DNA of 64,000 bases, from positions 4,560,180-4,624,179 of the forward strand of contig JAJHZJ010000121.1 in the NCBI GenBank assembly GCA_023548195.1, given 5' to 3'. Below, piece after piece: positions 54,733-64,000 of the stretch. The position numbers and the translations under genes are program-made. The notes beneath the pieces are model-generated. The model searched no databases. It saw only the letters and a program-made list of their open reading frames with translations, and had not been told where the DNA came from. Source of the stretch: Bettongia penicillata ogilbyi. Taxonomy: Eukaryota; Chordata; Mammalia; Diprotodontia; Potoroidae. Positions within the stretch are counted from its first letter, which is position 1. The number at the start of each line of letters is the position of its first letter.

Positions 54733-55300
54733 AGAATGGGATCTTAGGACAGGGATCCTTGGATGGGGCTAGGCAAGTAATAGGAAGCCAAGGTAGCAGA
54801 TAGAAGTAAAGTGGAAGAGGCAGGAGTGATAGGAAATGAGATATGCACAAACATAAAAACAGAGATCAGGAATAGAATGTGTTTTGGAAAGTATATGTCT
54901 ATATATGTATGTATATACATATGTATATGTATATATCTATAACTATACAGGAACATATCTGCACTTAAATGTAGCCTGAAGGGAAGCAGGGAAAAAAAGA
55001 ACAAAGTACAAAAGTGCACAGCAGAAATCAAAAGAAAGCTTACAAGGAAGCAAAGAAATGATGAACACCTCTCCATACAGCGTATAGTATTAATCATAAA
55101 GGCTTCCTTGAAATGAAAATCTCTTCTTATGTATTTTGAATCTACTCTTGTATTCTGCTATGCATGACATGCTTTTTGTCCTTTCTTCCTTTGTATTTAA
55201 GATACAATATTTAAGTTTATGATTCTTTTTGTTTTTTTTTCTTTATTCTGTATTTATATTCTGGTGTTTGAGTCTAAAATAAAGTTTAAAAAAAGAAAAA
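54733..55300 (+). mobile_element. L1 element, 3' part (continues 50191-52102)
   Basis: 'gcagatagaagtaaagtgga' and 'ggaggcaggagtgataggaa'-like sequence matches 29.3 kb in the other copy. The 3' UTR has 'aagtgcacagcagaaatcaa', 'gcttacaaggaagcaaaga' and 'tttgtatttaagatacaata', closing in an A-rich tail before the duplication aaattttt. Confidence 0.82.
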
Positions 55301-55589
55301 AAATTTTTGGTACTTTCAAGGGGTTGGTAACAAAATTTATTCAGAAAGCTGTAAGAATTCAAATATATTTGAGTTGTAATTTTTTAAAGTAGTAGTAGTA
55401 ATTTTAAATAGTAATATTAAATTCTGACTTTAATTCCTACTAAAAGAGATATTTTCAAGATGACCTGGTCACATCATTTGCATAGTTAAGTTTTTTTTAA
55501 AGTGTCTTATGCAAAGAAATGCATTTTGGTAAAGTTTTATATATGTGTACATATATGTATCCATATATACATACATGTGTATATGGTGT

Positions 55590-55679
55590 GTGTTTGTTCT
55601 TTGTTGCCAAAGAAGACCATGCCATCAGAGAAATAATGACGACTTGCACTTGACTTTGTTTTGAGTGAGGGAGAGCTGA
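55590..55679 (-). mobile_element. RTE-linked SINE, short copy
   Basis: 'tttgttctttgttgccaaag', 'aagaccatgccatcagagaa' and 'gactttgttttgagtgaggg' match 39169-39278. It lies in a tatg-rich simple repeat, with 'acatgt.tata' on both sides as a possible duplication. Confidence 0.8.
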
Positions 55680-56001
55680 CATGTATATATATATGTATGG
55701 ATGTATACATAACATAACTTTAAAATGTTAAACCACTTGTGTCAGGTAGAATCAGTCTTTTAGTAAGGGCTGAACATTTGTGATGGTCAGTACATTCAGC
55801 TATTTCCGAGGATGAATTTCTAATTAAGTTATTATTCTGAGACCACCTCATTGCTCTACAGACATGCTCAAGAGCTCTAAGGCATTTTCTCTTCCACATA
55901 TAAGAGAAGAATGATACTCCTAAGGGTTATTAGGGGGAACTTATATTGACCTGATCAAACCACACTTACCATCATTATATCCTAATTCTGCTGCAATAAA
56001 G
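55680..56001. other. No recognisable feature
   Basis: Unique AT-rich sequence after a short tatg run. Confidence 0.55.
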
Positions 56002-56195
56002 TCATGGAATCATAGAGTCATAGACCTAGCGCTGGAAAGGTGTTTAGCTCAATCTCTTCATTTTATAGCTCAGAGGTGAAATCATTTGCACAAGTTCACA
56101 TGGGTAATGAGTATAGAGGCAGGGTTTGAGCGAAGGTCCTTTAACTACAAATCTGATGTTTTCTCCATCGTACCATGCTGTCTTTCATATAACAA
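56002..56195 (+). repeat. MIR3-type SINE, nearly full length
   Basis: 'ggaatcatagagtcatagac', 'ctagcgctggaaaggtgttt', 'attttatagctcagaggtga' and 'gggtttgagcgaaggtcctt' are MIR3. Confidence 0.85.
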
Positions 56196-57177
56196 TTTTT
56201 TTCCCTCTAAAAATTATTATTTTAACGTGGCTTTGTCAGTATATCTCATGTTCTATCCCAAAGGTAGCTGAGCTTCAACAGTGACTGGTAGATACCGGGA
56301 TCACAAGTCTTTACTTGCCTCACAGGCTTGTGATGGACTTTGAGCTACCCAAAGGAACCATCAAGTATACTTTTTGTCGTGCATTTTGGTCAAGTGTGCA
56401 TGCAAATGCTCTGATCAGACCTTCAGATAATTAGGGCTTCAATTAATTGAGGCAGCTGGCCAGAAGTCTTTGATGACTGTCTTACAGGCCTAAGGGATCC
56501 AGAATGTGGACTTCAAAGCTTGCTGGCTAATGCTGCAATTAGAGAAGCTGCCAGAAAGTTTGCCTAAGGCGGAGTGGCAGCACCAGGGAAGGATGCACTC
56601 TAGGCTTGTGGGATAATCAAAGGATGAAGAAGGAGTACTCACTGTCCCTTCTCTACAGCTGGGAAGCCCTGGGAAAATGAGCTGGCAGCCCTTCCTGAAG
56701 CCCAGACATCCCTTGTATACATGCTTGGATTGATGACTGGCTGGTTGGTGACATGCAATGTCAAGTGCCCCATTGGGTCCTTCTCTGTGTCCTGTTGAGC
56801 CACCATTGAGGACTTGAAACAATGCAATTGTCTTGGGCTTCAAATCTTTTGTAGTAGGACTTTGAAATTTTCCTCCTACTCTTTTTTCCCCCATGTATGT
56901 TTCATTTACATAACCCTTTTCAAAAATGAAGCACACTCTGGATATATATGTATGTGTGTATATCTTTAGTATTGCTAAACTGGCTCAATGTTAAGCCTAT
57001 GATAAGACATATCTTAGAGTGCTCCATCTCCTCCATAGAGCCTTAAAGATGTTAAGGGTTTACTACATTTATATTGATGGATTGATTTTTTAAAACATAA
57101 TTAGACAGCCCTGGACAATATTTTCCACACCTGAGGCAGATAGTTTACTTGTTTAATAAAATTTTTTCTTATGTTTC
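56196..57177. other. Unique sequence with an unsupported 148-codon frame
   Basis: The minus-strand frame at 56490-56936 has no recognisable domain and overlaps another frame on the same strand (56639-56827). No repeat family was seen. A candidate for a database search, but not called. Confidence 0.5.
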
Positions 57178-57378
57178 ATAGGATCACAGACTTAAAACTA
57201 GGAAGGGATGGTAGAGGATATCTAGTTCAACACTCATTTTACATCTGAGGAAACTGAGGCAGACTGAGGTTGTGACTTGGCAAGGGTCACATAGGAGTCT
57301 AAGGCAAAGTGCCTAAGGCAAAATTTGAACTGTACTTGACTGTAAGCCAAATATTTTATCCATATGATTCAGCTTGTT
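57178..57378 (+). repeat. MIR3-type SINE, nearly full length
   Basis: 'cataggatcacagacttaaa', 'actaggaagggatggtagag', 'ctgaggaaactgaggcagac' and 'gacttggcaagggtcacata' are MIR3. A short local duplication of 'tctaaggcaaagtgcctaag' interrupts its 3' part. Confidence 0.85.
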
Positions 57379-57464
57379 AGAAATTTTAATGCAGGACAGA
57401 ATTTAACACATTTAACAAGAATAATGATGGTATTGACGCTAGTAACAAAAATATGAGAAGAAAG

Positions 57465-57510
57465 ATAATAGCTCACATTGATACAAAGTACTTTAAATAC
57501 ATTATCTTGA
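57465..57510 (+). repeat. MIR-type head fragment
   Basis: 'atagctcacattgatacaaa' and 'gtactttaaatacattatct' match the start of MIR-type SINEs. Confidence 0.6.
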
Positions 57511-57649
57511 TATTAGAGTTTTGCTGTGCATTAATTCATTATAAAATGTAATGAAACAATAGAAGTCTTGGACCCCAATCCAAGGTGGAATTGCTCATTG
57601 GAAGCCCTGAAAGGACTTAATTATAACACAATCTCACCTACTACAATAT

Positions 57650-57785
57650 GGCTCCATGATATGAAGCACCTGGAGATGTTAAGTGACCTGCCCAAAGTCA
57701 TATGGGTAGTACTAGTCTTGGATGTTGAATCCAGGCCTTCTTACTTCAAGAGTAGGCTTCTTCCACTGCAAGGCATTGTAACAAA
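57650..57785 (+). repeat. MIR-type 3' fragment
   Basis: 'gatgttaagtgacctgccca', 'aagtcatatgggtagtacta' and 'tgttgaatccaggccttctt' are the 3' half of a MIR-type SINE, possibly the same element as 57465-57510. Confidence 0.7.
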
Positions 57786-58487
57786 TCTACAATAGATGTT
57801 TATAAAAATTTATTTACTATGGTACCTCCAAATTTTTATCAAAATGTGGGTTAGTGGAAAGATGTATGCGATATGTGGAGTCTGAATGAGGTCTCTCTCT
57901 AAATCAAACCAATCAGTTGTCCTGGTGGTAGAAATGCCAACACCTGGTGGTGGAATATGACCTCGAGGAAAAGATCCAGATTCAGAACCTAAGGCACCTG
58001 TGTGGGCAATAAGCTTAGTTCCAAAGAATTGTGGGTCCTCACTCCCAGCATGGTCAAGAGTAGTTAGGTTTTGTCTAATTGAGTTTAATTCCCCTCCCCT
58101 CTGCCCTGTCCCGCAGTCATTTTGGTGCTTGAGGGACAGACTGGACTGAACAGGACTTAGGCCCTGGGTATGTCCCCTGCACTCTTTGCAAGCTGGAGCT
58201 GGGACCATGCACTGGGTACTGGTAGCTGACCACTGACTTTTCTATCATCCCCAGAGCCTTTTCGGCTGGGGAGATTGAAGAACCATGCACAGGGATTTGC
58301 AAAGCTCTTCATGTGGTAGAGAAAAAAAAAAAAGACCGTTCCAAAGACATTTGGCATCTTCCCTCCAACAGCAGGATGAAGTGGGTGAGTACAGGAGTGG
58401 CCCTGTTGTCATGCCCAGCTCTCAGAGCGTTTCCCCCTCTAACCCCCAAAGCCATGGGATGGAATCAAATATGTAGTGGTTATCATG
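57786..58487. other. Unique sequence, relatively GC-rich
   Basis: Several overlapping frames occur (132 codons minus, 83 codons plus), none with a recognisable domain. An oligo-A run lies at 58321-58333. No repeat family recognised. Confidence 0.5.
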
Positions 58488-58728
58488 AAAGTAATGACAA
58501 CGGTTCGAATTTACGTATCAGTTTAAGATTTACAAAGCACCTTTACATACGTTATCTCAGTTAATGAAACTTCGTAATCCTGGGAGGTAGGAGGTATCAT
58601 CCTTGCTTTACATATGAGGAAACTGAGGATGAAAAAGTTTAAATGACTTGACCAGTCATACAGCTAGTAAATAATGTCTTAGGACTCAAATTTTTCCGAC
58701 TCTTACGTCCACCCCTCTTCTCACAGCC
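58488..58728 (+). repeat. MIR-type SINE, nearly full length
   Basis: 'gatttacaaagcacctttac', 'atacgttatctcagttaatg', 'acatatgaggaaactgagga', 'cttgaccagtcatacagcta' and 'ggactcaaatttttccgact' are in order. Confidence 0.85.
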
Positions 58729-58971
58729 ACCATCTAGACTAAGTAGTACAGTTTTACAACCTTTGAAACTTCAGAAATAGTAAATCTGGATGTGTAAATA
58801 CACTTTTTGATTCTCTTTTGCAACTGAGATTGAAACGAGAAAGAAGCAATGGGTATATAAGGTGCGAGGAGGCAGATTTCAGCTTAACGTAAGGAACTGT
58901 TGAGTGCCTCTCTGCGTGATGGCAGGCAAGTCCCTTAAAGTCTCAGTGTCCTAAGTTAACAATGTACCCTT

Positions 58972-59130
58972 GTCAGTCAACTAGCATTTCTTAAGTGTTT
59001 ACTATGTGCCAGGAACTGTGCTAAGCTTGGTGATACAAGACAATTATTATCGTGAAACTTGGATTCTCATGAAGGAAGGTGGAAAATAAAAGGAAGCTGA
59101 AAAATTGCTGGGAGTAGGATGTGGGAAAGG
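58972..59130 (+). repeat. Long mammalian dispersed repeat, 5' fragment
   Basis: 'gtcaactagcatttcttaag', 'tgtttactatgtgccaggaa' and 'ctgtgctaagcttggtgata' are the clearest head of this family in the window. Confidence 0.7.
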
Positions 59131-59321
59131 ACTAGGCAAAAATAGGAGGACAGAGTAGAGGTAGTTTAGAATTTAGCCTGGAGGAGGAATGAGACAGGGA
59201 TTACTGACAGTGTAGGAGGGAAGTGAGCTCTCACAGTGTAAAGGTGTACACTGTTTTTTTGGAGGATAGAGGTGCTGAGGCAGGGGATGCAGAGGACTTA
59301 ACCCTTTAACCTCCAGTAGTG

Positions 59322-59590
59322 GGAAGCTAGGTGACATTAGAGTGCCGAATCTGGAGTCAGGAAGACTTCTTTTTCCTGAGTTCAAATCTGGCTTCAGACA
59401 CTTGTGTGACTAGCTGTGTGACCCTGAGCAAGTCATGTAACCCTGTTTGCCTCAATTTCCTTACCTGTAAAATGAACTGAAGAAATAAAGGGCAAATCAC
59501 TCCAGTATTTTTGCCCAAAGACCAAAAAACAAACCCCGAAACCAACCCTAAATGGGGTCTAAAAGAGTCAGACAAGATTGAAATGAAAAG
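59322..59590 (+). mobile_element. Marsupial tRNA-derived SINE (WSINE/MAR type), complete
   Basis: Head 'gaagctaggtgacattagag', then 'gagttcaaatctggcttcag', 'gctgtgtgaccctgagcaag', 'cctcaatttccttacctgta', 'gggcaaatcactccagtatt', and the end 'aaagagtcagacaagattga'. Same family as 27684 and 44225 but on the plus strand. The tRNA-like head would have held the internal promoter for RNA polymerase III. Confidence 0.9.
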
Positions 59591-60439
59591 TCCCAGTTTT
59601 CACAAGCACTGCATGGAACTTTAACTAGAGTGGTCATGTAGATTACAAATACCATTCAAATTTAGACAATCTTTTTGACTCTGTACAATTCAACATTTAA
59701 AATAACAATAATTCTTATAAAAAGAAAACTAACTTTTTGAAATCTTCACTACTAAGTCTCCCTCACGGAGAAGTAGGATCCTGGAATGTGGCAGGAGAAA
59801 AGGAATTTCACATGTCACATCCCAAGAGCTCAGGGGATCACCTGAATAATTCTGATCTGGGTTTGAGTCAGGGATGAAGCTGGAGGATAGGTATTTCATT
59901 GCTGTATTACAGTTGTTGAGCAGGTACCTCGCATGCGTAAATGCATGGAGTCTTCCCAACTGGCCTCATCTTGTCTATCACTTGATAAGTATTTAGGAAA
60001 GATATTTGAATTAAAGCTTGTGTCAGAGAAGAAATTTCTTCTGCTCATCCTCAAAGAGGCAGCAAAATTTGAGTACCAGTTTAGACACTAATTTGGTCTA
60101 GGTTTGAGTTCTGACTGCCCCTAACTGCTTCTATGATGGAGCATATTACTTAGCCCTTAGACTTAGTTGAATAATGCATTGCCTCTCCACAGAAGTTGGT
60201 GAGACTCACATGCCACAATGTATATGAAAAGGCTTTGACCCATTAAAAACTCCATACATATGTGCTTTTATACTCATTTCCCTACTAATGGGCTGGTTTA
60301 CTTTTAAGAGCTGAGAATGGGTAAAGCTCTGACTCTTGCTCTATTAGAGAGCTATACTTAGCATCTAATATGTGCAGGAATATGGTGAGAAATAGGGTAC
60401 TTGGTGAGTGCTTTTATATAATCTCAGATTTGGTATTTG
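59591..60439. other. Mostly unique; a weak MIR-like stretch
   Basis: 'ctaggtttgagttctgactg' to 'ccttagacttagttgaataa' at about 60060-60240 has the spacing of MIR but is too diverged for a confident call. Confidence 0.45.
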
Positions 60440-60815
60440 GCTAGGACCTCTGAAGTCAACCAGACTCATTTATGTCTGACCACAAATCCCTTCTACAACA
60501 CTAGTGATGAGGGATCACCTAGCTTGAAGATTTCCAAGAAAGAAAGAACTCACTACTTCTCTAGGTAGGCCCATTCCACTTTTGGACAGATGTAATGATT
60601 GCAAAGCCTTTCCTCATATAAAGCTTGAGTCCTTATCTTGGAACCTTTATTCATTGCTCTAGGTTCTGCCCTCTGGGGCCAAGTAAGAAAAATCTAATTT
60701 CTTTTCCACATAAGGGCCTTTCAAATCCACTATCACGGACCATTTAAATTTTCTCTTCTCCCAGTTAAATGCCCCCAGTTCTTTTAGACTACATGGCCTC
60801 CATTCTTTTCTCTTT
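60440..60815 (+). mobile_element. CR1/L3 LINE relic
   Basis: 'aggcccattccacttttgga', 'attcattgctctaggttctg', 'ccctctggggccaagtaaga', 'cttttccacataagggcctt' and 'aatgcccccagttctttta' are well-preserved CR1/L3 order. Confidence 0.82.
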
Positions 60816-61225
60816 TTTTTTGCATACTCCCCACACAATTGCCAGTGTCTTTCCTCAAATATCATGCCTTAAACTGAAGAGATTTCATTCAAATTCCATT
60901 ATTGTTTCATGGTGGCACTTTAATTTTTCTGCTGTTGAACAGAGAATGTTGGAAAGTTGTGAAAAATCTTTTTTCACTCTCCTTGTCAGGGTGATAGCCC
61001 AGAAAAGAACATCTTTTCTTCATTTCATAATCTTATCAAACACATTTTTTGGTGTTAAAACTTTCATATGTGCCATAACAACTCGATATAACCACTTTAA
61101 TAACTAATATAACCATCAGATCTGGGAAGAAGCTATTACCCCTGTGATTTAACAAAGAAAGGACACTTGCATGTTTTCTCCCAGTGGCTCTATTTCCTCT
61201 AACTGATTTTATTACTGTTGCCTTA
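60816..61225. other. No recognisable feature
   Basis: A 112-codon plus-strand frame (60769-61107) starts inside the CR1/L3 relic and has no known domain. Confidence 0.5.
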
Positions 61226-61364
61226 GGTCAGGGATTCTTAACTTGGGGGTCTGAACTGTAAAAAAAAAATTAATAACTATATTTCAATGTAATTTGTTTT
61301 CTTTGTAATCCTATATAGAATTTTATTTTATGCACTTAAAAATATTATTCTGAGAAAAACATTA
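61226..61364 (+). mobile_element. hAT-type MITE, copy 4, left part (split)
   Basis: 'gggattcttaacttgggggt', 'actatatttcaatgtaattt', 'gtttt', 'tttgtaatcctatatagaat' and 'aatattattctgag' match 41512-41640. The remainder resumes at 61517. Confidence 0.78.
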
Positions 61365-61517
61365 TTATACCTAAACAAAAATCTACTTGACTTTTCAATC
61401 TGCTTAGCAGACTCTGTGTTGCCATCCTAGGTGAAAAATGATGCTTTTCAAACTTGTCAGCCTTTCACTTATACCCTCTTAGTTCATTTGCCATGGGGAC
61501 AAACCCTGCTCTTGAGG
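61365..61517 (+). repeat. Copied segment inside the MITE (pair of 62700-62853)
   Basis: About 153 bases closely similar to 62700-62853 in the same orientation: 'tacctaaacaaaaatctact', 'tgacttttcaatctgc', 'catcctaggtgaaaaatga' and 'ccctctta.ttcatttgcca' are shared. It interrupts the MITE cleanly and has no transposon-like ends. Confidence 0.85.
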
Positions 61518-61552
61518 ACCATAGGCTTTACCAGATGGTCCAAAGGGTTCAT

Positions 61553-61560
<8 letters not shown>
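61518..61560 (+). mobile_element. hAT-type MITE, copy 4, right part
   Basis: 'ccataggctttaccagatgg' and 'tccaaagggttcatgacac' continue copy 4. The expected terminal sequence runs into the (AC)n tract. Confidence 0.75.

Positions 61561-61602
<42 letters not shown>
61553..61602. repeat. (AC)n microsatellite
   Basis: About 25 AC units, apparently expanded from the 'gacacac' motif at the end of the MITE. Confidence 0.97.
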
Positions 61603-61604
<2 letters not shown>

Positions 61605-61782
61605 TAAAGGATCCCTATCTTAAAGCTTAGTTCTGCTAGGTTGAAAGTATTGAATAAAAATTATTCTTTTGCCTTTTTGAGACATTCAGTCTAACCTTAT
61701 GGATCCAGCCCCAGCTCATCTATTTCTCTGGTTGTGTAGATGGTGATGTAATTTGGGTTAATTTTTACATCTGTAAATTTAG

Positions 61783-61880
61783 GAATTTTAGAATATGAAA
61801 ATGATATGGACCTTAGGGATAATTTAGTTCAATTCTTTCATTTTAGAAATAAAAAAAAACAACAAACAAACCTCAAAAAG
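61783..61880 (+). repeat. MIR3-type head fragment
   Basis: 'aggaattttagaatatgaaa' and 'atggaccttagggataattt', then 'agttcaattctttcatttta', stop at an A-rich run. Confidence 0.65.
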
Positions 61881-61904
61881 ATAAAGTAGATCCTTGGGTC
61901 ATAT

Positions 61905-62095
61905 ATTTGAAACTGGACCATAGGAATCATCAGCTCCAACTCCCTCATTTTACAAATGGGGAAACTGAGGCAAAAAGATTAAATAACTTGCCCAGGGTAA
62001 TACTGCTAATAAGTGCCTGAAGTGAGACTTGAACCTGGGCCTTCCTGACTCCAAGTTCTGCCAAATTCTCCACTGTGATATTCAATGCCGCTTCA
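61905..62095 (+). repeat. MIR3-type SINE
   Basis: 'ggaccataggaatcatcagc', 'aaatggggaaactgaggcaa', 'aacttgcccagggtaatact' and 'gacttgaacctgggccttcc' are MIR3, well preserved. Confidence 0.88.
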
Positions 62096-62279
62096 TGGCT
62101 AATGCCTCTTGAGATTATGGATCTAGTTTTTGCTAGGTCCAGATCTGGAAAGAAGATCTCAGTTCTCATTTTTAATGTTCTTTCCTCTTCCCCATGCTGG
62201 AGGAATACTAGATATACCATACATTTATGGAATAGAGGCTAGAGAATTATTGGTGTCAGTTAATTTATCAAGATAATAG

Positions 62280-62485
62280 GCTCATAATATCATAGATTTA
62301 AAGCTGTAAGAGACCTAATAGGTCTGCTAATCCAATATCCTTATTTTTACAAGGAAATGGAGGTCTAGCAAGGTTAAGTGGTTTGCCCCCAATCACACAG
62401 CTAGTAAATAAGTCACTAAGCTAAAATTCAATCTAGTTCATGTTCTCTGACCCCAGGACCAGAGCTCTGTCTACTCCCTCATGAT
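62280..62485 (+). repeat. MIR3-type SINE, nearly full length
   Basis: 'aatatcatagatttaaagct', 'gtaagagacctaataggtct', 'gtttgcccccaatcacacag' and 'aattcaatctagttcatgtt' are MIR3. Confidence 0.85.
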
Positions 62486-62699
62486 GGATGTTCAATACTG
62501 CATATAAGGATTTTTGCACAGAACTGTGTATAGCAACATTAACTCGGAAGACTTCATTTTCTTCTTTCTGTCCTTCACTTCAAAGGACACATACCCTGAT
62601 AACTGTTTACACACATCTGAGCTAGAACACCTGGTAGACAGACTCATTATCCTTTGTCAAGCAGCCAGCCCTGTCTTCTTCCTTTTCCCAATTAGAGGT

Positions 62700-62853
62700 A
62701 TGATACCTAAACAAAAATCTACTTGACTTTTCAATCTGCCTAGCAGACTCCATCTCTATTGTCATCCTAGGTGAAAAATGACGCTTTTCAAACTTGGCAG
62801 CCTTTCACTTATACCCTCTTAATTCATTTGCCATGGGGACAACTGTTCTTGAG
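62700..62853 (+). repeat. Segment duplicated at 61365-61517 (likely source)
   Basis: Sits in otherwise unique sequence, so it is the likely donor of the copy in the MITE. The flanks do not match between the two sites. Confidence 0.8.
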
Positions 62854-63339
62854 AAGTCCCTATCACAGCTGCTTTTTTGAGACTGGAAGGGAAGAGTAGC
62901 TACTTATGTAAAATGAATGTAAACGACAAAGCTTCTCCTTTGAATTTCACCCAGAAGCTTTCTCTGAGCCAGGGCAGCAGACAGGACAGATAGAGCCGCA
63001 GAGGACCTGGGAGAATGAACTCCTCCATTTTGCACACATAAGAGCATGAATGGTTTTTAGGTGAGCCCTTATATAAGCATGTTGTTCCCAATGAGCAAAT
63101 TGGAAATCCTAAATTCATAGTTGTCCATGTTTAGTTACCATATAAGACTTTTGGATTTTAAGAGCCTTTGACTTTCCTGATTCATTCTTCAGCAAGACTT
63201 GGATTAGAAAGTGATCCCTGACAAAAGATTCAAATGGTAGTTTTCAAGCTGGTCCTCAAATGGTCATAAGGAAAAACATCAGTGTTCTTTTACTGGTGGG
63301 CACAGAAGGGAACTCACTGGAAGCCATTATTAATAGAAT
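62854..63339. other. No recognisable feature
   Basis: Unique-looking. A 72-codon minus-strand frame (62900-63118) is not protein-like. Confidence 0.55.
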
Positions 63340-63490
63340 CACAGCATCTCTAAATTAGAAAGACACCATTTCATCCAACCCACACCTGTATAGCATGTCT
63401 CTCCACAATTTGCTATCCAGTGCCTACTGTAAGAATTCTAGTCAAGAGTGATCTTTTACCTTCTGAGGCAGCCCATTCCACTGATTTATG
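63340..63490 (+). mobile_element. CR1/L3 LINE relic, short
   Basis: 'gaaagacaccatttcatcca', 'acccacacctgtatagcatg' and 'ttctgaggcagcccattcca' are CR1/L3. Confidence 0.7.
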
Positions 63491-63496
63491 TTGGGG

Positions 63497-63585
63497 GTTC
63501 TAAACGTATTATGTGCCAGCCTAAGTGGTGGGAATACAAAAATGTCCTGATTTCTACCCTCAAAGCAACTGAAGGAATTGGATAT
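63497..63585 (+). repeat. Long mammalian dispersed repeat, short fragment
   Basis: 'cgtattatgtgccagcctaa', 'gtggtgggaatacaaaaatg' and 'ctaccctcaaagcaactga' match the family after its head. Confidence 0.55.
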
Positions 63586-63661
63586 GATAATCTCTAAATT
63601 CCTTCCCACTTTCAAAGTTTGATCAAGGCAAGAATCTAGAGCTGTAAACCACAGTCAACAG

Positions 63662-63862
63662 AATTCTACAGAAGAAACAGTACTAGACTGTAAGTTAGGG
63701 GACCTAGGTTTAGATTTCACTTTTGTGTCTTAGTACCGATGACTATTGGGAAGGGAAGGCATATAGTTTCTCTGGGCTTTAGTTCATTCATCTATAAGTG
63801 AGGGGACTGGAGCAGGTGGCCTCTAAGGTCCCTTCTATCTATATCTATTATCCTATGAATCT
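63662..63862 (+). repeat. MIR, nearly full length
   Basis: 'gtaagttaggggacctaggt', 'agtttctctgggctttagtt', 'tctataagtgaggggactgg' and 'ggcctctaaggtcccttcta' are MIR. Confidence 0.88.
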
Positions 63863-64000
63863 CTGAATACATCTGTATCTCAATAAAGTGAAATAAGTGT
63901 TCTGATGGTAGTTTAAGAGCCGAGAGAATCAGGTGTCCTAACGCCCAATCTGGAGCTTTTTCTGCCTATGAAAGAAAGGACAGGGATATAGGGCAATCCA

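Noticed and set aside
56490..56936. 148-codon minus-strand frame
   Set aside because: No recognisable domain, another frame overlaps it on the same strand, and composition is not distinctive.

Overview
The window looks like non-coding DNA from a marsupial nuclear genome, either intergenic or deep intronic. It is AT-rich and CpG-poor, and it is packed with old, diverged interspersed repeats. The diagnostic families are MIR, MIR3 and L2 relics in large numbers, CR1/L3 fragments, tRNA-derived SINEs with the marsupial head (gcagctaggtg) and terminal motif (agtcagacaagattgaaatg), L1 and half-L1 (HAL1) copies with G-rich 3' ends, and an RTE-like LINE with its short SINE partner. Family names come from recognition by eye; no library search was possible. 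Opossum and Australian lineages cannot be separated here.

I found no protein-coding exon, tRNA, rRNA, snRNA or CRISPR array that I can support. Most long open frames lie inside retroelement relics or microsatellites, or in sequence with no protein-like pattern. One 99-codon minus-strand frame (31180-31479) is kept only as a weak candidate.

Layout. 0.2-4.6 kb: MIR, MIR3 and L2 pieces, with an L1 3' end inserted in an L2 tail and flanked by a 12-bp duplication. 5.1-6.9 kb: three minus-strand L1 pieces. 8.2-17.7 kb: SINE relics, with a MIR split by L2, a 90-bp inverted duplication and a direct duplication. 19.1-23.1 kb: a near-complete minus-strand RTE-like LINE with endonuclease and reverse transcriptase relics. 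24.7-26.7 kb: a CR1/L3 relic split by MIR3, then two Tc1/mariner-type MITEs with TA target duplications. 27.5-30.7 kb: a hAT MITE split by a SINE, then an internally deleted L1. 31.8-36.9 kb: a long mammalian repeat, a possible solo LTR, (TTC)34 and (CA)n tracts, and L1 ORF2 relics. 38.4-41.7 kb: a second RTE copy split by its own SINE, an L2 3' end and GA tracts. 43.3-49.9 kb: MIR, SINE, CR1/L3, L1 and a 1.5-kb L2 ORF2 relic. 50.2-55.3 kb: an L1 interrupted by a complete HAL1. 55.6-63.9 kb: more MIR3 and MIR, a SINE, CR1/L3, and a MITE carrying a copied segment from 1.3 kb away.

Nothing here forms a pathway or operon. The main value of the window is its stratigraphy: at least eleven nested insertions order the families in time, and three non-transposon duplications look like local template copying. 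The most unusual signals are those duplications, the four-copy unclassified repeat near 16.6, 18.8, 37.1 and 45.5 kb, and the visible two-part origin of the RTE-linked SINE.
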